Positions 15,870-25,681 are shown, counted from the first letter of the stretch. The stretch: 39,371 bases of DNA from Rhodopirellula sp. (GCA_002689655.1 NZHC01000108.1:9543-48913), one strand, 5' to 3'. Notes: generated by a model not told the origin, from the sequence alone. Made by a program: numbers and translations.

Positions 15870-17432
15870 ATGAACGAACAGATCGCCAACGCTAACTTTC
15901 CACGCTTGGCTGGGGATTCAGGTCAGTCAGCGCTTGTCATTCTGGTGCATGGTACTTACGCCGGTGATAGCGAGAATGTTGGACAGAAATGGTGGCAAGC
16001 CGGCAGCACAGCCGTATCGCAATTGAGGTCTCGCCTGCCACGCGGAGTCAAAATTGCAGAGGGTTCCGAGGTCTTTCATTGGTCCGGTGAGAACAGCGAG
16101 CGAGCTCGAAGTAAAGCAGGAAGCCAGCTGTTGGAACGGCTGCGAAAGCTTGAGACTGAGCAACGCGACTACCATTTGGTCGGGCATAGTCATGGTGGGT
16201 CAGTGATCTGGAAAGCACTGAAGGCCAAGTCATTGAGTCAGCAGCCACTGGAGTTTTTGAAGAGCTGGACCACTGTTGGAACACCCTACCTCGAGCATCG
16301 CAGTCGCAGTGTCTTTAACCTATGGAATATCGCGGGTGTCGTGATGGGTATTTTGTTGATTCCGCCTGCAGCTCGAGCGATGTTGCAATTGGGGCGGATG
16401 TTGACCAATGCGTTTCAAGGTAACGACATGGTGCTGACCTTGCCGCCTGCGAGTGAGACTGGGTTGATGGGCATCATTCGAGCGCCGATTCTCTCGAGTC
16501 TTAAATGGGTGGGGGTTCAGGTTGAGCATTCCGTTGAAGGTGTGCATATTGGTAGCTACGATCCGGATACTGGAATTTCCCTGTTAGAGTATTTCTTCGG
16601 AAGTTTCGAGGGGATTTTACTGATGGCAGTCACGTTAGTATTGTCCTACGTATTGATTCATCTTTCCATGATCAGTATCCGTCCGGCGATCGAGTCCTAT
16701 CGGATTCATGCAGAGGAACGACTGCAACGGTCTGCGTTGGAAATTTATGGACATCGCTATCTGGCCATTTGGTCGCCTGATGATGAAGCGATCAATGGGC
16801 TGCGGGCCACACTTGGATTCCAGGTTTCATTCGTCAGCAAAATGTTCCCTCAGGACCGCGTGTTTTTTTCTGACACGCTGGGATTGTTGTCCAGGCCATA
16901 CTACTGGCTGTTGTCTCCGATCTTTAACCGGTGGTTACAGCCACCCATTGATCGTCTCGTGCGTAATGCTGTGACTCGTGCTGCTCAGGGTAATGATCGG
17001 CCCAGTTCCATGATTGTTGCAGTAACGCCATCGCCAGTGGCCGAATTGACCCATCTTTTTCCGCCTTTACCGGCACCTCTGTCAAAGCGAATTCTTGGTA
17101 CTGCTGATCATCATGCCAAAGATATTGCACCCTTGTTGAGGACATTACTCGGCCAAGCGTCTTTGGCGCAGGGAATTGAAGGGTTTTGCAAAGAGCTTTC
17201 CGGCAAAGAGCTTGTTCACACATCCTACTTCGATCATTCAGCAGTCATGGAGCTGATTTCCGCCAACATCACATGGAGCATGGGGGATGAAATGGTGAAA
17301 TGGAAAACATGGCGGATGGATCCTGAACTGACTCGCTGGTTCGTTGGGGTGAAACGCAATCTTCTGAGCGATTTTGCTGTGGAAAATGCAAGCCAAGTGC
17401 AGAGCCCTCACGTTCCAGCCAAGGTCGCTTGA
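15870..17432 (+). CDS. Membrane-associated alpha/beta hydrolase (lipase-like)
   Basis: A 520-residue protein with an alpha/beta-hydrolase core: V-I-L-V-H-G-T-Y (23-30, oxyanion strand), the nucleophile elbow G105-H-S107-H-G, and a late H-T-S-Y-F-D455-H456 segment suited to the catalytic histidine. Two hydrophobic stretches, 148-170 and 247-270, lie between the nucleophile and the histidine and look like membrane helices inserted as a lid. The family resembles large lipase/esterase-like proteins such as PGAP1-type hydrolases. Substrate unknown. There is no signal peptide and the hydrolase core probably sits on the cytoplasmic face. There is no clear ribosome site, and the start follows a 15-bp tandem duplication. 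It appears to be transcribed alone. Confidence 0.72.
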   Translation: MNEQIANANFPRLAGDSGQSALVILVHGTYAGDSENVGQKWWQAGSTAVSQLRSRLPRGVKIAEGSEVFHWSGENSERARSKAGSQLLERLRKLETEQRDYHLVGHSHGGSVIWKALKAKSLSQQPLEFLKSWTTVGTPYLEHRSRSVFNLWNIAGVVMGILLIPPAARAMLQLGRMLTNAFQGNDMVLTLPPASETGLMGIIRAPILSSLKWVGVQVEHSVEGVHIGSYDPDTGISLLEYFFGSFEGILLMAVTLVLSYVLIHLSMISIRPAIESYRIHAEERLQRSALEIYGHRYLAIWSPDDEAINGLRATLGFQVSFVSKMFPQDRVFFSDTLGLLSRPYYWLLSPIFNRWLQPPIDRLVRNAVTRAAQGNDRPSSMIVAVTPSPVAELTHLFPPLPAPLSKRILGTADHHAKDIAPLLRTLLGQASLAQGIEGFCKELSGKELVHTSYFDHSAVMELISANITWSMGDEMVKWKTWRMDPELTRWFVGVKRNLLSDFAVENASQVQSPHVPAKVA

Positions 17433-17828
17433 GAGTCTTCGCTGACAGCAGGTCATGCGTTTGAGGTGAGGGGTGCTGTGCCCATGGCCGTCCCGGGCTC
17501 GCGTTGACACGACGGCGGGCAGGGCTGGGTGTGGATCAGCCGGTCGGAAGTATTCTCGCTCTCGTTGAATGTAGGAAAGGCAGTCGGTGGACCAGCATTT
17601 CACTTGCGCTTGCAGCGTTGTGAGGATGGTCTCTGTATCATGACGTGCTGTGTCGTGTTGCGAGACTGAGCAGACGTTGACACGGTAACCGGCAAGAGAT
17701 TGGGTTCCGATTGGGTTTCAGTGAATCGTGTTTTTGGGTGGTACGGTCGTCTTAGTAAAATTTTTTCCGGGTGCGGTGCTCGCGTTTGCATTGTAGCCCC
17801 GGCACGTTTTTAGGAGTGGGATTAAGTC
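17433..17828. other. Gap upstream of the PhoD-like gene
   Basis: No gene seen. TTGACA at 17677-17682 is a perfect -35 match, but no matching -10 stands at 16-18 bases. AT-rich sequence with a T-run near 17755-17767 and an AGGAG about 13 bases before the ATG at 17829 suggest the promoter and leader are here. Confidence 0.4.
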
Positions 17829-20672
17829 ATGTCATCGTCACAGAAACACAGCCAAGGTGATGCTTCGGAAAGAAATTCATCAGCCAAGTTGGGATCGGTT
17901 AGTCGGCGTGCCTTCATAGCGACGTCAGTAACCGCATCTCTGTCTGTTGCGACTTCTGAGTCGCGTGCAAGTCAGGTTACTGACGAGTCGGGAGTTTATC
18001 GGTTTGCTGGCCCCGATGCGGATTTTCATGGTCACCAATGGCAAACGTTGAATCCCGGATATTGGAAAATTCAGGGAGCCGCGTTGCGTCGAAGGTTGCA
18101 GAACTATGGTGATCGCGCGCGACGCACGGGGTTTCCGTTCCATGGAGAAACCAACGGGTTTGAGTTCAAGACCGACTATGATCCGTCGCTACCGTCGGGA
18201 ATTCTATATGCCACTGAGTGGGAGCTTAAAGAAGAGTATTCGATTAACGCCCGTTTCACTTATCGTGGTAACCGGTCAGGTGTGCTCGAGGGAGACGACC
18301 CGCAGTGGGCGATGTATCAGGATGGGTTTGGGGTCATGGGCGTGGCAGTCGGCGGGAAGTCTGTCTTGGAAAGCTACGGCAAGGTAGGGCAGGTTGTCAG
18401 GATTGTCTGGGCTGATGATGGAAAGCTTAAAATCATCGGAACGGCGTCTGGAAAAGGCAAGCCACAGGGTGGGCTTGCCGGACCGCGTGACCGCGTTCTG
18501 GCAGAATCGGATGCAATCACGCTCAAAGCGGGTGACGTTGGCGAGTTGAGTATCAAGGTTCGTGCGTTGGATCAGAGGGAGGAACGGCAACGTGAACCGC
18601 TGAAGAGTGAAACGCTGAAGAGTGCGTCTGAGCAGGTGTCAGTGGTCGCCACACTGAACGTCAACGGACAGACCTTCTCTGTTCAGCATCGTTTGGGTAA
18701 GGATCGTGTTACCGGCTACGCAGGGATCGTCGCACGGGGGTTGATCGATTTCGAGGTCAATGAGTTCGTTGTGGACCCGGGTGACAATGCGAAGCGGGAT
18801 GTAGGGATAGCAGAATGCTTGAGTTGTTATGCACTTGGGGATACGCTCAAGCAGGTTGGCGCCACGTGGCGAGTGCGGATGATTGGACTTTTTGCATCAG
18901 AGGGTGAGCGGGTAGAAATTCGCGTCGCTGATAATCCAAATCCAGTGGGTGGCTGGTCGAGCGTTTCTGTCTGCGGGATGGCGAAGATCGTAAACAATGA
19001 ATGGCGTCGCTACACCGCTGTGGTTGACGTGACTCTGCCAAATAATCCTGCCGAATGCACCCAATATTACACGGTTTGGAAAGATGGCGTTAATGTCACC
19101 GCGGATGAACGCGTGGGGACAGCGGCCTGTGGACCTGGTACTGGACTTGTGGGGGATGTCCCGGAGACCGGTCAGTATGTAGGCCGGTTGCCAAAATTAA
19201 CAGCGCCCTACAGGGTTTGTGGGTTGTCTTGTCATGCAATCACGTCTGGCCTGCAGCAACGCACAACTGCGTCCTGGAAAATGTCTGGCGCGAAGGATCA
19301 ATGGCAGTTTCGTGATCAACCATCCGAACAGTCCTACAAGCACCTCGAGGATTACAATTTTCAGGTCATGCTTTGGGAAGATGATGTTTGGTACATGGAA
19401 CTGGTGATGTACCCGCCTAGTACCGACGACGCCTATAAAATTATCGCTTGGTCGATTTGTGGGCCGACAAGTCGCTGGCAGATGATGCGGCACTGGAATG
19501 TGCTTAATCCGGGCGACCATGATTACGGCATGGATGATGTCAAAGGCCCCGAACAGCTGGCGATTCGCAATAGAGAGGGCTTGGGTCAGGATCCTGCCTA
19601 CATGCGTCGGAATTTTCAAATCGTGAATCATTTAACCACCGGTGCCGAGCAGGTTGACCCGCGGGTGAATCCGAAGAACTGGCGTGCCTGGAAGATGCCC
19701 AATAGAGATTTCACGTTTGTGGTTCTTGATTCCCGGCTGTGGCGTAGCAGTCAGGACGTTGATATCTGGGACGATCAGGGATGGGGGGATTTTCAAAGTC
19801 TGTACGGACGCACTGATCCTACTCGCAGTCTGTTGGGCGAAGAGCAGTTCGGCTGGTTTCAGGAATTACTCGCCACAGATTCTTCTCCCTTGATTGGGGT
19901 GACGGGAATCAACGGCCTGCATACCGTTTGGGCGGGGACCCGCTATCGTAAATCACTTAGCACAGAACACCCTCAGCATTTTCATGAGCGTGACCGTGTC
20001 ACTGCAGATTACGCTGGCTGGGTCAAAGCGGGAGCCGATCGCGTTTTGGAATTGCTAGGAAGCCGCTCGGGTGTGGTGTCGGTTTACGGAGATGTTCATA
20101 ACGGATGCATCATGAAAAATCGCGAACATCGCGTCATCGAGTGCAGTTTTGGTCCCATTGGCAGATCGGGGGGGCGTGCATTGGTGCCGGGGTTCGGGAC
20201 GCACATGCGGGACGTGGATGATCGTGAGTTGGAAGTGTTCGCGCTCTACCACAAAACCTTTGCGGACCCATCACAGAACCCTCACCAGCCCGGTGATCCG
20301 TTCTACTGGAACTTTCTTGAGATGAAGTTTGATCCACAAGGCAGTCAGCCTACGATCGGAATGCGGATTCGAAATCTGGTCGATGCGCCGTCGGATGATC
20401 CCCGAGGTGGCGGAGTTCTTGACGTCTCCGTGAAGGAAACTGGTCGACCGCACCTGTGTAAATTGCCTGAATTAGTCACGCTGCCGCGGGCGGATGTATT
20501 TCTCACTGAAACTAACGGAAAACCAATCCGGGGCACACGAAGTGATGCCGACGGCAGGATTCATATCGATGGCTTACCTGAAATTCTCCCCGGAACACGA
20601 ATTGTCATCCATTCGTATGATGGGCAGAATGCGGATTCACGGGTGTTAACCACGATGCCAGTCCAAACATGA
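17829..20672 (+). CDS. PhoD-like metallophosphatase, Tat-exported, multi-domain
   Basis: A 947-residue protein. The N-terminus has a twin-arginine signal (S-R26-R27-A-F-I followed by a short hydrophobic stretch), pointing to export of a folded, metal-bound enzyme. Residues about 50-320 form a beta-rich, lectin- or concanavalin-like region before the catalytic part. The phosphatase core shows G-D563-H-D565-Y-G and V-Y-G-D755-V-H757, the metal-binding signature of the PhoD/alkaline phosphatase D and calcineurin-like group, with further W/H/D-rich segments between. The last 80 residues resemble a carboxypeptidase-regulatory beta sandwich (T-x-G-x-P-I-x-G-T...S-D-A-D-G). Probable role: phosphodiester or phosphomonoester hydrolysis outside the cytoplasm, possibly for phosphate gain. 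The substrate cannot be told, and the extra domains suggest binding to a polymer. Confidence 0.78.
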   Translation: MSSSQKHSQGDASERNSSAKLGSVSRRAFIATSVTASLSVATSESRASQVTDESGVYRFAGPDADFHGHQWQTLNPGYWKIQGAALRRRLQNYGDRARRTGFPFHGETNGFEFKTDYDPSLPSGILYATEWELKEEYSINARFTYRGNRSGVLEGDDPQWAMYQDGFGVMGVAVGGKSVLESYGKVGQVVRIVWADDGKLKIIGTASGKGKPQGGLAGPRDRVLAESDAITLKAGDVGELSIKVRALDQREERQREPLKSETLKSASEQVSVVATLNVNGQTFSVQHRLGKDRVTGYAGIVARGLIDFEVNEFVVDPGDNAKRDVGIAECLSCYALGDTLKQVGATWRVRMIGLFASEGERVEIRVADNPNPVGGWSSVSVCGMAKIVNNEWRRYTAVVDVTLPNNPAECTQYYTVWKDGVNVTADERVGTAACGPGTGLVGDVPETGQYVGRLPKLTAPYRVCGLSCHAITSGLQQRTTASWKMSGAKDQWQFRDQPSEQSYKHLEDYNFQVMLWEDDVWYMELVMYPPSTDDAYKIIAWSICGPTSRWQMMRHWNVLNPGDHDYGMDDVKGPEQLAIRNREGLGQDPAYMRRNFQIVNHLTTGAEQVDPRVNPKNWRAWKMPNRDFTFVVLDSRLWRSSQDVDIWDDQGWGDFQSLYGRTDPTRSLLGEEQFGWFQELLATDSSPLIGVTGINGLHTVWAGTRYRKSLSTEHPQHFHERDRVTADYAGWVKAGADRVLELLGSRSGVVSVYGDVHNGCIMKNREHRVIECSFGPIGRSGGRALVPGFGTHMRDVDDRELEVFALYHKTFADPSQNPHQPGDPFYWNFLEMKFDPQGSQPTIGMRIRNLVDAPSDDPRGGGVLDVSVKETGRPHLCKLPELVTLPRADVFLTETNGKPIRGTRSDADGRIHIDGLPEILPGTRIVIHSYDGQNADSRVLTTMPVQT

Positions 20673-21044
20673 GCTGAAGGGCGGTTCTGCTCGGTATTTC
20701 GGCGACGGACAGACGCAACTTGGCGATACACGTGAGTGGCTCTGATAGGGGGCGAGTTCAAGTGCGTTGCTGGAGTGAGGAATGAGTCGGGGCAGGTGCG
20801 ACCCTGGGTATCGGGTGGTTTCATCAAGTCTGGTCGCGGTTGAGTCTGAGTAAGGTTTTGGATTCACTCTGAGCTTTTTTTGGGTGATTGTTGATTCGAT
20901 AAGTCGGTGCATGGTATTGGATTTGCCGGGTAGCAGGCAGGATTGAGGATTGCTGATCATGCACGCCTGTGGTCATGATCAACAGGCATCTTGTAGTGGT
21001 TGGTTTTGATTTTTGTTTCCTCTGGGTTGCTGAGTGAGGTTTTG
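20673..21044. other. Leader and promoter region of the putA-like gene
   Basis: About 370 bases without a gene. It contains T-runs (about 20875-20881) and, next to the start, two overlapping inverted repeats described separately. GAGG at 21036-21039, five bases before the ATG at 21045, is the probable ribosome site. Confidence 0.5.
20954..20987 (+). promoter_or_regulatory. Two mutually exclusive inverted repeats upstream of the putA-like gene
   Basis: TGATCATG (20954-20961) pairs with CATGATCA (20974-20981). GCCTGT (20965-20970) pairs with ACAGGC (20982-20987). The loop of the first contains the left arm of the second, so only one can form at a time. The element lies 60-90 bases before the start and could be an operator or an RNA switch. 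Confidence 0.4.
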
Positions 21045-24000
21045 ATGAACGGATCAGGAATTGATGCCGCGGCCAGGGCTCTTCTGGGTGACTTCACGGC
21101 GGATGATTCAACGGGCGTGGATCCTGTTATCCAGAAGGCGTTGTTTCTGGCAAGTGAATTACAGAAGCGTGCGCACGTTTTGCAAACGCCCGAGGAACGG
21201 AAGCAACAGACTGAGTTGGATCGGATGATCCAGAACCCGTCGGATAAGGTTACCTTGACTGCTTTGACTGACCAGGCGTTTCGGTCTGAGGCGGCGGCGA
21301 GGTCTGCTGATCAGCTGGTGCACATTCTGGATGTGCAGGGCATACCAAGATTTTTTAGTCCCATGGAGCGGACGCTTTTGATGGGCTTTCAGTCCTTTGG
21401 CAGCTATGTGCCCGGGGTCACGATTCCCATGGTCAAGGATAAGATGCGAAGAGAGACTGCGAACGTCATCATTCCTGCTGAACGAGATGTCCTGTGCAAG
21501 CACTTGAGGGAACGGCGAGAAGAGGCAGTGCGTATGAACGTGAACTTTCTAGGTGAGGCAATTCTGGGCGAGGAGGAAGCAAATCGGCGATTGAAACAAT
21601 ATTTGCAGGCGTTCCAATTACCGGAGGTGGAGGTCATGTCGGTCAAAATATCGACGATTTATTCACAGATTGCACCGATCGCGCGTCAAGCCTGCATTGA
21701 TCCTCTGTGTGACCGGATGGAGCTGCTGTATCGGGCTGCTGCAAAGGGAACGTTTGAACGCAAGGATGGAAGCATTGTTCCCAAGTTCGTGTATATGGAC
21801 ATGGAAGAATATCGCGACCTGTCTCTGACTGCTGAAGTGTTCATGAGGACCTTGGAACGGCCGGCGTTAGATTCGATCGCCGCGGGGATTGTACTGCAGG
21901 CGTATATTCCCGATTCGCATTCATGGCAGCGAACGCTTACCGAGTGGGCGCAGCGTAGGCTTAAACGGGGTGGGGCTCCCGTTACGATTCGCATCGTGAA
22001 AGGTGCGAACATGGAAATGGAACGAGTGGAAGCGTCGTTGCAGGGGTGGCCACAAGCGCCGTTTCAATCGAAACTTGATACCGATGCGAACTACAAACGC
22101 ATGGTCAACTATGCTCTGCAGCCCGAAAATCTTCCCGCTGTTCGTCCCGGCATTGCCTCGCATAATCTCTTTGACATCAGTTATGCACTTGTGCTTGCCA
22201 CTGAAGCAGATGCCTTGAGTAAGTTGCAGTTTGAGATGCTTGAGGGGATGGCAAATCATCAGAGACGGGCACTGCACGAATTAACCAAGAGTGTTTTATT
22301 GTACGCGCCCGCTTGTCGAAAAGAAGATTTTATCCATGCGATTGGATATCTTGTTCGACGACTCGATGAGAATACAGGGGACGAGAATTTTCTCCGTCAT
22401 GCATTCAATATCACTGTGGAATCGGATGCATGGAAGTTACTGGAGGCTGGGTTTGTTTCTTCATTCGAAAGAATCGCAAGTTTGCCTGTCGAGCCACGTC
22501 GCCGACAAGATCGAAGGCATGAAGAGTGGGTTGCCTCTGCAGGTAAGGCTGCTGACGTTGGATTGGCAGGCATCCAACCCGTTAGCCGGGTAGCCGCCAG
22601 CAAACCAGGGGTCCCCGCATCATCCGGTGAAGCGTGGCATGGGTTTGTCAATGAACCTGATACTGACTTTGGCCTGCCAGCCAATTCGTTGTGGGCTGAC
22701 CAAATTGTGACTGATTGGATCGACAAGTGTGATGAGGATGCACCAACAGTCAGCCTACGAGTGGGTGGCGCGATCGTGACTGGTGAACGACCACTGCGGG
22801 ATTCGCTCGATCCGTCTCGAGATGGTTGTGTCGTAGCAAGGTACGTCGAGGCTAATAGCGAGGACGTTGGGGCAGCTGTCGAGGTTGCGGCGAAGGACCC
22901 TGCGGGTTGGCGCTCTCTTGCTGCGGCAGATCGCCGTAGGGTACTCGGTTGTGTAGCTGATGAAGTCAGAGCAGCGCGTGCTTTACTGATGGGGGCGGCA
23001 CTCGCTGAAGGAGGAAAGACATTACCGGAAAGTGACCCTGAGGTGTCAGAGGCGGTTGACTTCATTGAGTTTTACTCTCAATCTGCCGTTGCGCTGGCGC
23101 AGCTCGAGGGCGTTACTGCAAAAGGAAGAGGCGTCGTTGTGGTGGTATCACCATGGAACTTTCCGATTGCAATACCTTGCGGCGGCATTGCCGCTGCACT
23201 CGCGGCTGGGAATTGTGTCATCTTGAAGCCAGCTTCCACGACAGTGCTGATCGCAAGCCTTTTGTGCGAATGCTTTTATCGCGGCGGAGTGCCGCGAGAC
23301 GCTTTGCAGGTACTGCCTTGCCCTGGACGCGAGGTGGGTGAAGCACTCGTGGCGAATGACTTGGTTGATACAGTGATCTTGACCGGCGGGACAGATACTG
23401 CCTTGAACATGTTGCATGCCAAACCTGACATGCGACTTCTTGCGGAAACCGGCGGAAAGAATGCTACCATTGTGACTGCGATGGCTGATCGTGATCAGGC
23501 GATCAAGCATGTGTTGCAGTCGGCATTCGGGCACAGCGGGCAAAAATGTTCAGCAACTTCACTGCTGCTGCTCGAAGAGGAAGTGTTCCACGACGAGGCG
23601 TTTCGGCGAACGTTGGTAGATGCAGCGAAAAGTCTCAAAGTGGGATCTGCGTGGGATACATCCAATCGAATGGGGCCGATGATTGCGCCGCCGATGGGTG
23701 ACCTGAATCAGGCTCTCAAGGAGCTGGAAACGGGTGAGTCATGGGCGTTGATGCCGCGAAGGAAGGATGGCCATCAGTGTGTCTATACACCGGGGATAAA
23801 GTGGAATGTGCAACGCGGCAGCTATACGCATCTCACAGAGTTCTTTGGTCCTGTATTAGGCGTGATGAGTTTTCGGTCGCTGTCTGAAGCGATTCAAATC
23901 GTGAACGAGACTGGTTACGGCTTGACCAGCGGGCTAGAGAGCTTGGATGATCGCGAACAGTCAGAGTGGATGGCTGGGATTCGAGCTGGCAATCTTTACG

Positions 24001-24815
24001 TCAACCGATCGACTACCGGGGCGATTGTGTTGCGGCAACCATTCGGGGGAATGGGAAGAAGTGCATTTGGGCCGGGCATCAAAGCGGGGGGGCCAAATTA
24101 CGTCGCTCAATTGATGAAGTTCGACGCTTGCTGGGTGACCACGCGGTACGTGACACATGGAAAGAATTCGGAAGTTGGTCAGGGGGACTTGTTCGAACTG
24201 GCTACCGCGTTAGTCGCGGACGGTTCAGAGGGTGGCGAAGCAGAGCGGGAGGAAGCGAGAATGATTGCCCGAGCGATTGAAAGCTATCAGCGGGCTGCTG
24301 CCGATGAGTTCCTGCAAACGCATGACCATTTTCATCTTGTTGGACAAGACAATCTCCGACGCTATGTTCCCATGCCGGTACTTGTGATACGCGTTTCCGA
24401 GCATGATTCATGGAGCGAAATTGTCTTGCGTGTTGCTGCGGCAAAAGCGGTTGCCTGCAGGGCAATTGTAAGCGCACCAGAGGGAGTGCATTCGGGATTT
24501 CTGAAACGGTTGCATGACATGACTGAATCATGGGCCGCAGATATTGAGTTCGTCGAGCAAACGACGGAGGAGTTGATTGAAGCTGTTGAGTGGGGAGGGG
24601 TCAGTCGGTTGCGATATGCGTCGCCGGATCGTGTGCCCATGGCTGTTCGTCGGGCGGTGATGGATCGATACGTTCACGTCGCAGATGCATCTGTTTGTGC
24701 TGAAGGGCGAATCGAGCTGATGTGGTACGTGCAGGAACAGTCAATCAGCAGTGATTATCACCGCTACGGCAATTTAGGACTGCGGGCGGGTGAGGAACGT
24801 GCTGACGTTCTTTGA
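21045..24815 (+). CDS. putA: Bifunctional proline dehydrogenase / glutamate semialdehyde dehydrogenase
   Basis: A 1256-residue PutA-type enzyme, oxidising proline to P5C with FAD and then to glutamate with NAD+. The start at 21045 is preferred over the TTG at 21000 because GAGG stands five bases before it. The proline dehydrogenase part shows R-I-V-K319-G-A and the substrate-contact motif R438-R439-L-D-E-N-T-G. The aldehyde dehydrogenase part shows S-P-W-N-F-P, E801-T-G-G-K-N and the catalytic C835 in S-G-Q-K-C-S-A, then the conserved R-Q-P-F-G-G-M-G-x-S. There is no N-terminal ribbon-helix-helix domain, so it should not be a self-repressor as in enteric PutA. A C-terminal extension of about 230 residues follows the conserved ALDH end. 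It is monocistronic and convergent with the SDR gene. Confidence 0.93.
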   Translation: MNGSGIDAAARALLGDFTADDSTGVDPVIQKALFLASELQKRAHVLQTPEERKQQTELDRMIQNPSDKVTLTALTDQAFRSEAAARSADQLVHILDVQGIPRFFSPMERTLLMGFQSFGSYVPGVTIPMVKDKMRRETANVIIPAERDVLCKHLRERREEAVRMNVNFLGEAILGEEEANRRLKQYLQAFQLPEVEVMSVKISTIYSQIAPIARQACIDPLCDRMELLYRAAAKGTFERKDGSIVPKFVYMDMEEYRDLSLTAEVFMRTLERPALDSIAAGIVLQAYIPDSHSWQRTLTEWAQRRLKRGGAPVTIRIVKGANMEMERVEASLQGWPQAPFQSKLDTDANYKRMVNYALQPENLPAVRPGIASHNLFDISYALVLATEADALSKLQFEMLEGMANHQRRALHELTKSVLLYAPACRKEDFIHAIGYLVRRLDENTGDENFLRHAFNITVESDAWKLLEAGFVSSFERIASLPVEPRRRQDRRHEEWVASAGKAADVGLAGIQPVSRVAASKPGVPASSGEAWHGFVNEPDTDFGLPANSLWADQIVTDWIDKCDEDAPTVSLRVGGAIVTGERPLRDSLDPSRDGCVVARYVEANSEDVGAAVEVAAKDPAGWRSLAAADRRRVLGCVADEVRAARALLMGAALAEGGKTLPESDPEVSEAVDFIEFYSQSAVALAQLEGVTAKGRGVVVVVSPWNFPIAIPCGGIAAALAAGNCVILKPASTTVLIASLLCECFYRGGVPRDALQVLPCPGREVGEALVANDLVDTVILTGGTDTALNMLHAKPDMRLLAETGGKNATIVTAMADRDQAIKHVLQSAFGHSGQKCSATSLLLLEEEVFHDEAFRRTLVDAAKSLKVGSAWDTSNRMGPMIAPPMGDLNQALKELETGESWALMPRRKDGHQCVYTPGIKWNVQRGSYTHLTEFFGPVLGVMSFRSLSEAIQIVNETGYGLTSGLESLDDREQSEWMAGIRAGNLYVNRSTTGAIVLRQPFGGMGRSAFGPGIKAGGPNYVAQLMKFDACWVTTRYVTHGKNSEVGQGDLFELATALVADGSEGGEAEREEARMIARAIESYQRAAADEFLQTHDHFHLVGQDNLRRYVPMPVLVIRVSEHDSWSEIVLRVAAAKAVACRAIVSAPEGVHSGFLKRLHDMTESWAADIEFVEQTTEELIEAVEWGGVSRLRYASPDRVPMAVRRAVMDRYVHVADASVCAEGRIELMWYVQEQSISSDYHRYGNLGLRAGEERADVL

Positions 24816-24869
24816 GACTATCTGACGCTGGTGCAGAGGACACATCTGGTTGAGTGCATGTGTTTCAAC

Positions 24870-24881
24870 GCCGCTAGCGGC
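24870..24881. terminator. Palindrome between the convergent putA-like and SDR genes
   Basis: GCCGCTAGCGGC is a perfect 12-bp palindrome in the 92-bp convergent gap. A weaker CACAT/ATGTG pair lies just before it. It may help end transcription from both sides, although no T-run is next to it. Confidence 0.35.
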
Positions 24882-24907
24882 TATGTCCCTCAAAAACTTT
24901 TGCGTCA

Positions 24908-25681
24908 TCAGCGTGCGGTCCACCCCCCGTCGACGACCAGCATGCTTCCTGTGGTGAAACTTGAAGCTCGGCTGGCTAGGTAAATTGCTGCACCCTGGAT
25001 CTCTTCCAATCTTCCCCATCGGTTCATCGCCACGGCCCCCACAATGAACTTCTTAGCCTCCTCTGTATCCGCAATCGGTTCGTTCATGGGCGTCAGAAAG
25101 GGCCCAGGGCAAATGGCATTGACCGTGATCTCATTTTCAGCAAACTCAAGTGCCATGGCACGCGTCAATTGAACCACCGCGCCTTTGCTGGTTGCGTAGG
25201 GAGTACGATTGGCCAAGCCAACGAGTCCGAGTGTGCTGGCAAGATTGACCACGCGACCGCTTCCCTGTTGCTTCATGATGGGAAGAACAGCACGTGTGGC
25301 AATCCAAATGCCCTCAACATTCACCTGCTGGACTTCTCGGAATTGATCCAGAGATAGTTCGCTAATAGGCCCTCGGATGTTGATTCCTGCGTTATTGACC
25401 AGAGCATCAATACGGCCGAATTTTTCAAAAACGGTGGAAACCATCGCTTCGATGTCAGCCTGTTGAGTAACATCAACTTCGAGCCCCAACGTTTGGGTTT
25501 GATAGGTGCTTGCGATCTCCTGAGCTGCTGCCTCAGCCTCAGCTTGATTACGACTAATCAAGGCAATGTTGGCACCAGCTGATGCAAGCCCCTCAGCAAT
25601 CGCTTTTCCAAGGCCTTTGGAACCGCCGGTGACGATGGCTGTCTGTCCGGTCATATCAAAGAGGCTGAGTCCAGGAAGCAT
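24908..25681 (-). CDS. SDR family oxidoreductase (gluconate 5-dehydrogenase-like)
   Basis: A 257-residue classical short-chain dehydrogenase, normal length. The cofactor loop is T-G-G-S-K-G-L-G, followed by N-N-A-G, the catalytic Ser in N-L-A-S-T, and Y-A-T-S-K. The C-terminal P-G-P...T-P-M and D-G-G-W-T complete the family signature. The opening L-F-D-M-T-G-Q-T-A-I-V-T-G-G-S-K-G-L-G is most like gluconate/2-keto-sugar dehydrogenases of the Ga5DH type, but 3-oxoacyl-ACP reductase or glucose dehydrogenase cannot be excluded. AGGA stands a few bases before the ATG. It is cytoplasmic, apparently on its own transcript, and opposes the putA-like gene. Confidence 0.85.
   Translation of the reverse strand: MLPGLSLFDMTGQTAIVTGGSKGLGKAIAEGLASAGANIALISRNQAEAEAAAQEIASTYQTQTLGLEVDVTQQADIEAMVSTVFEKFGRIDALVNNAGINIRGPISELSLDQFREVQQVNVEGIWIATRAVLPIMKQQGSGRVVNLASTLGLVGLANRTPYATSKGAVVQLTRAMALEFAENEITVNAICPGPFLTPMNEPIADTEEAKKFIVGAVAMNRWGRLEEIQGAAIYLASRASSFTTGSMLVVDGGWTAR

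Noticed and set aside
22397-23065. Minus-strand frame of 222 codons inside the putA-like gene
   Set aside because: Low-complexity Ser/Ala/Thr-rich product, opposite to well-conserved PutA sequence.
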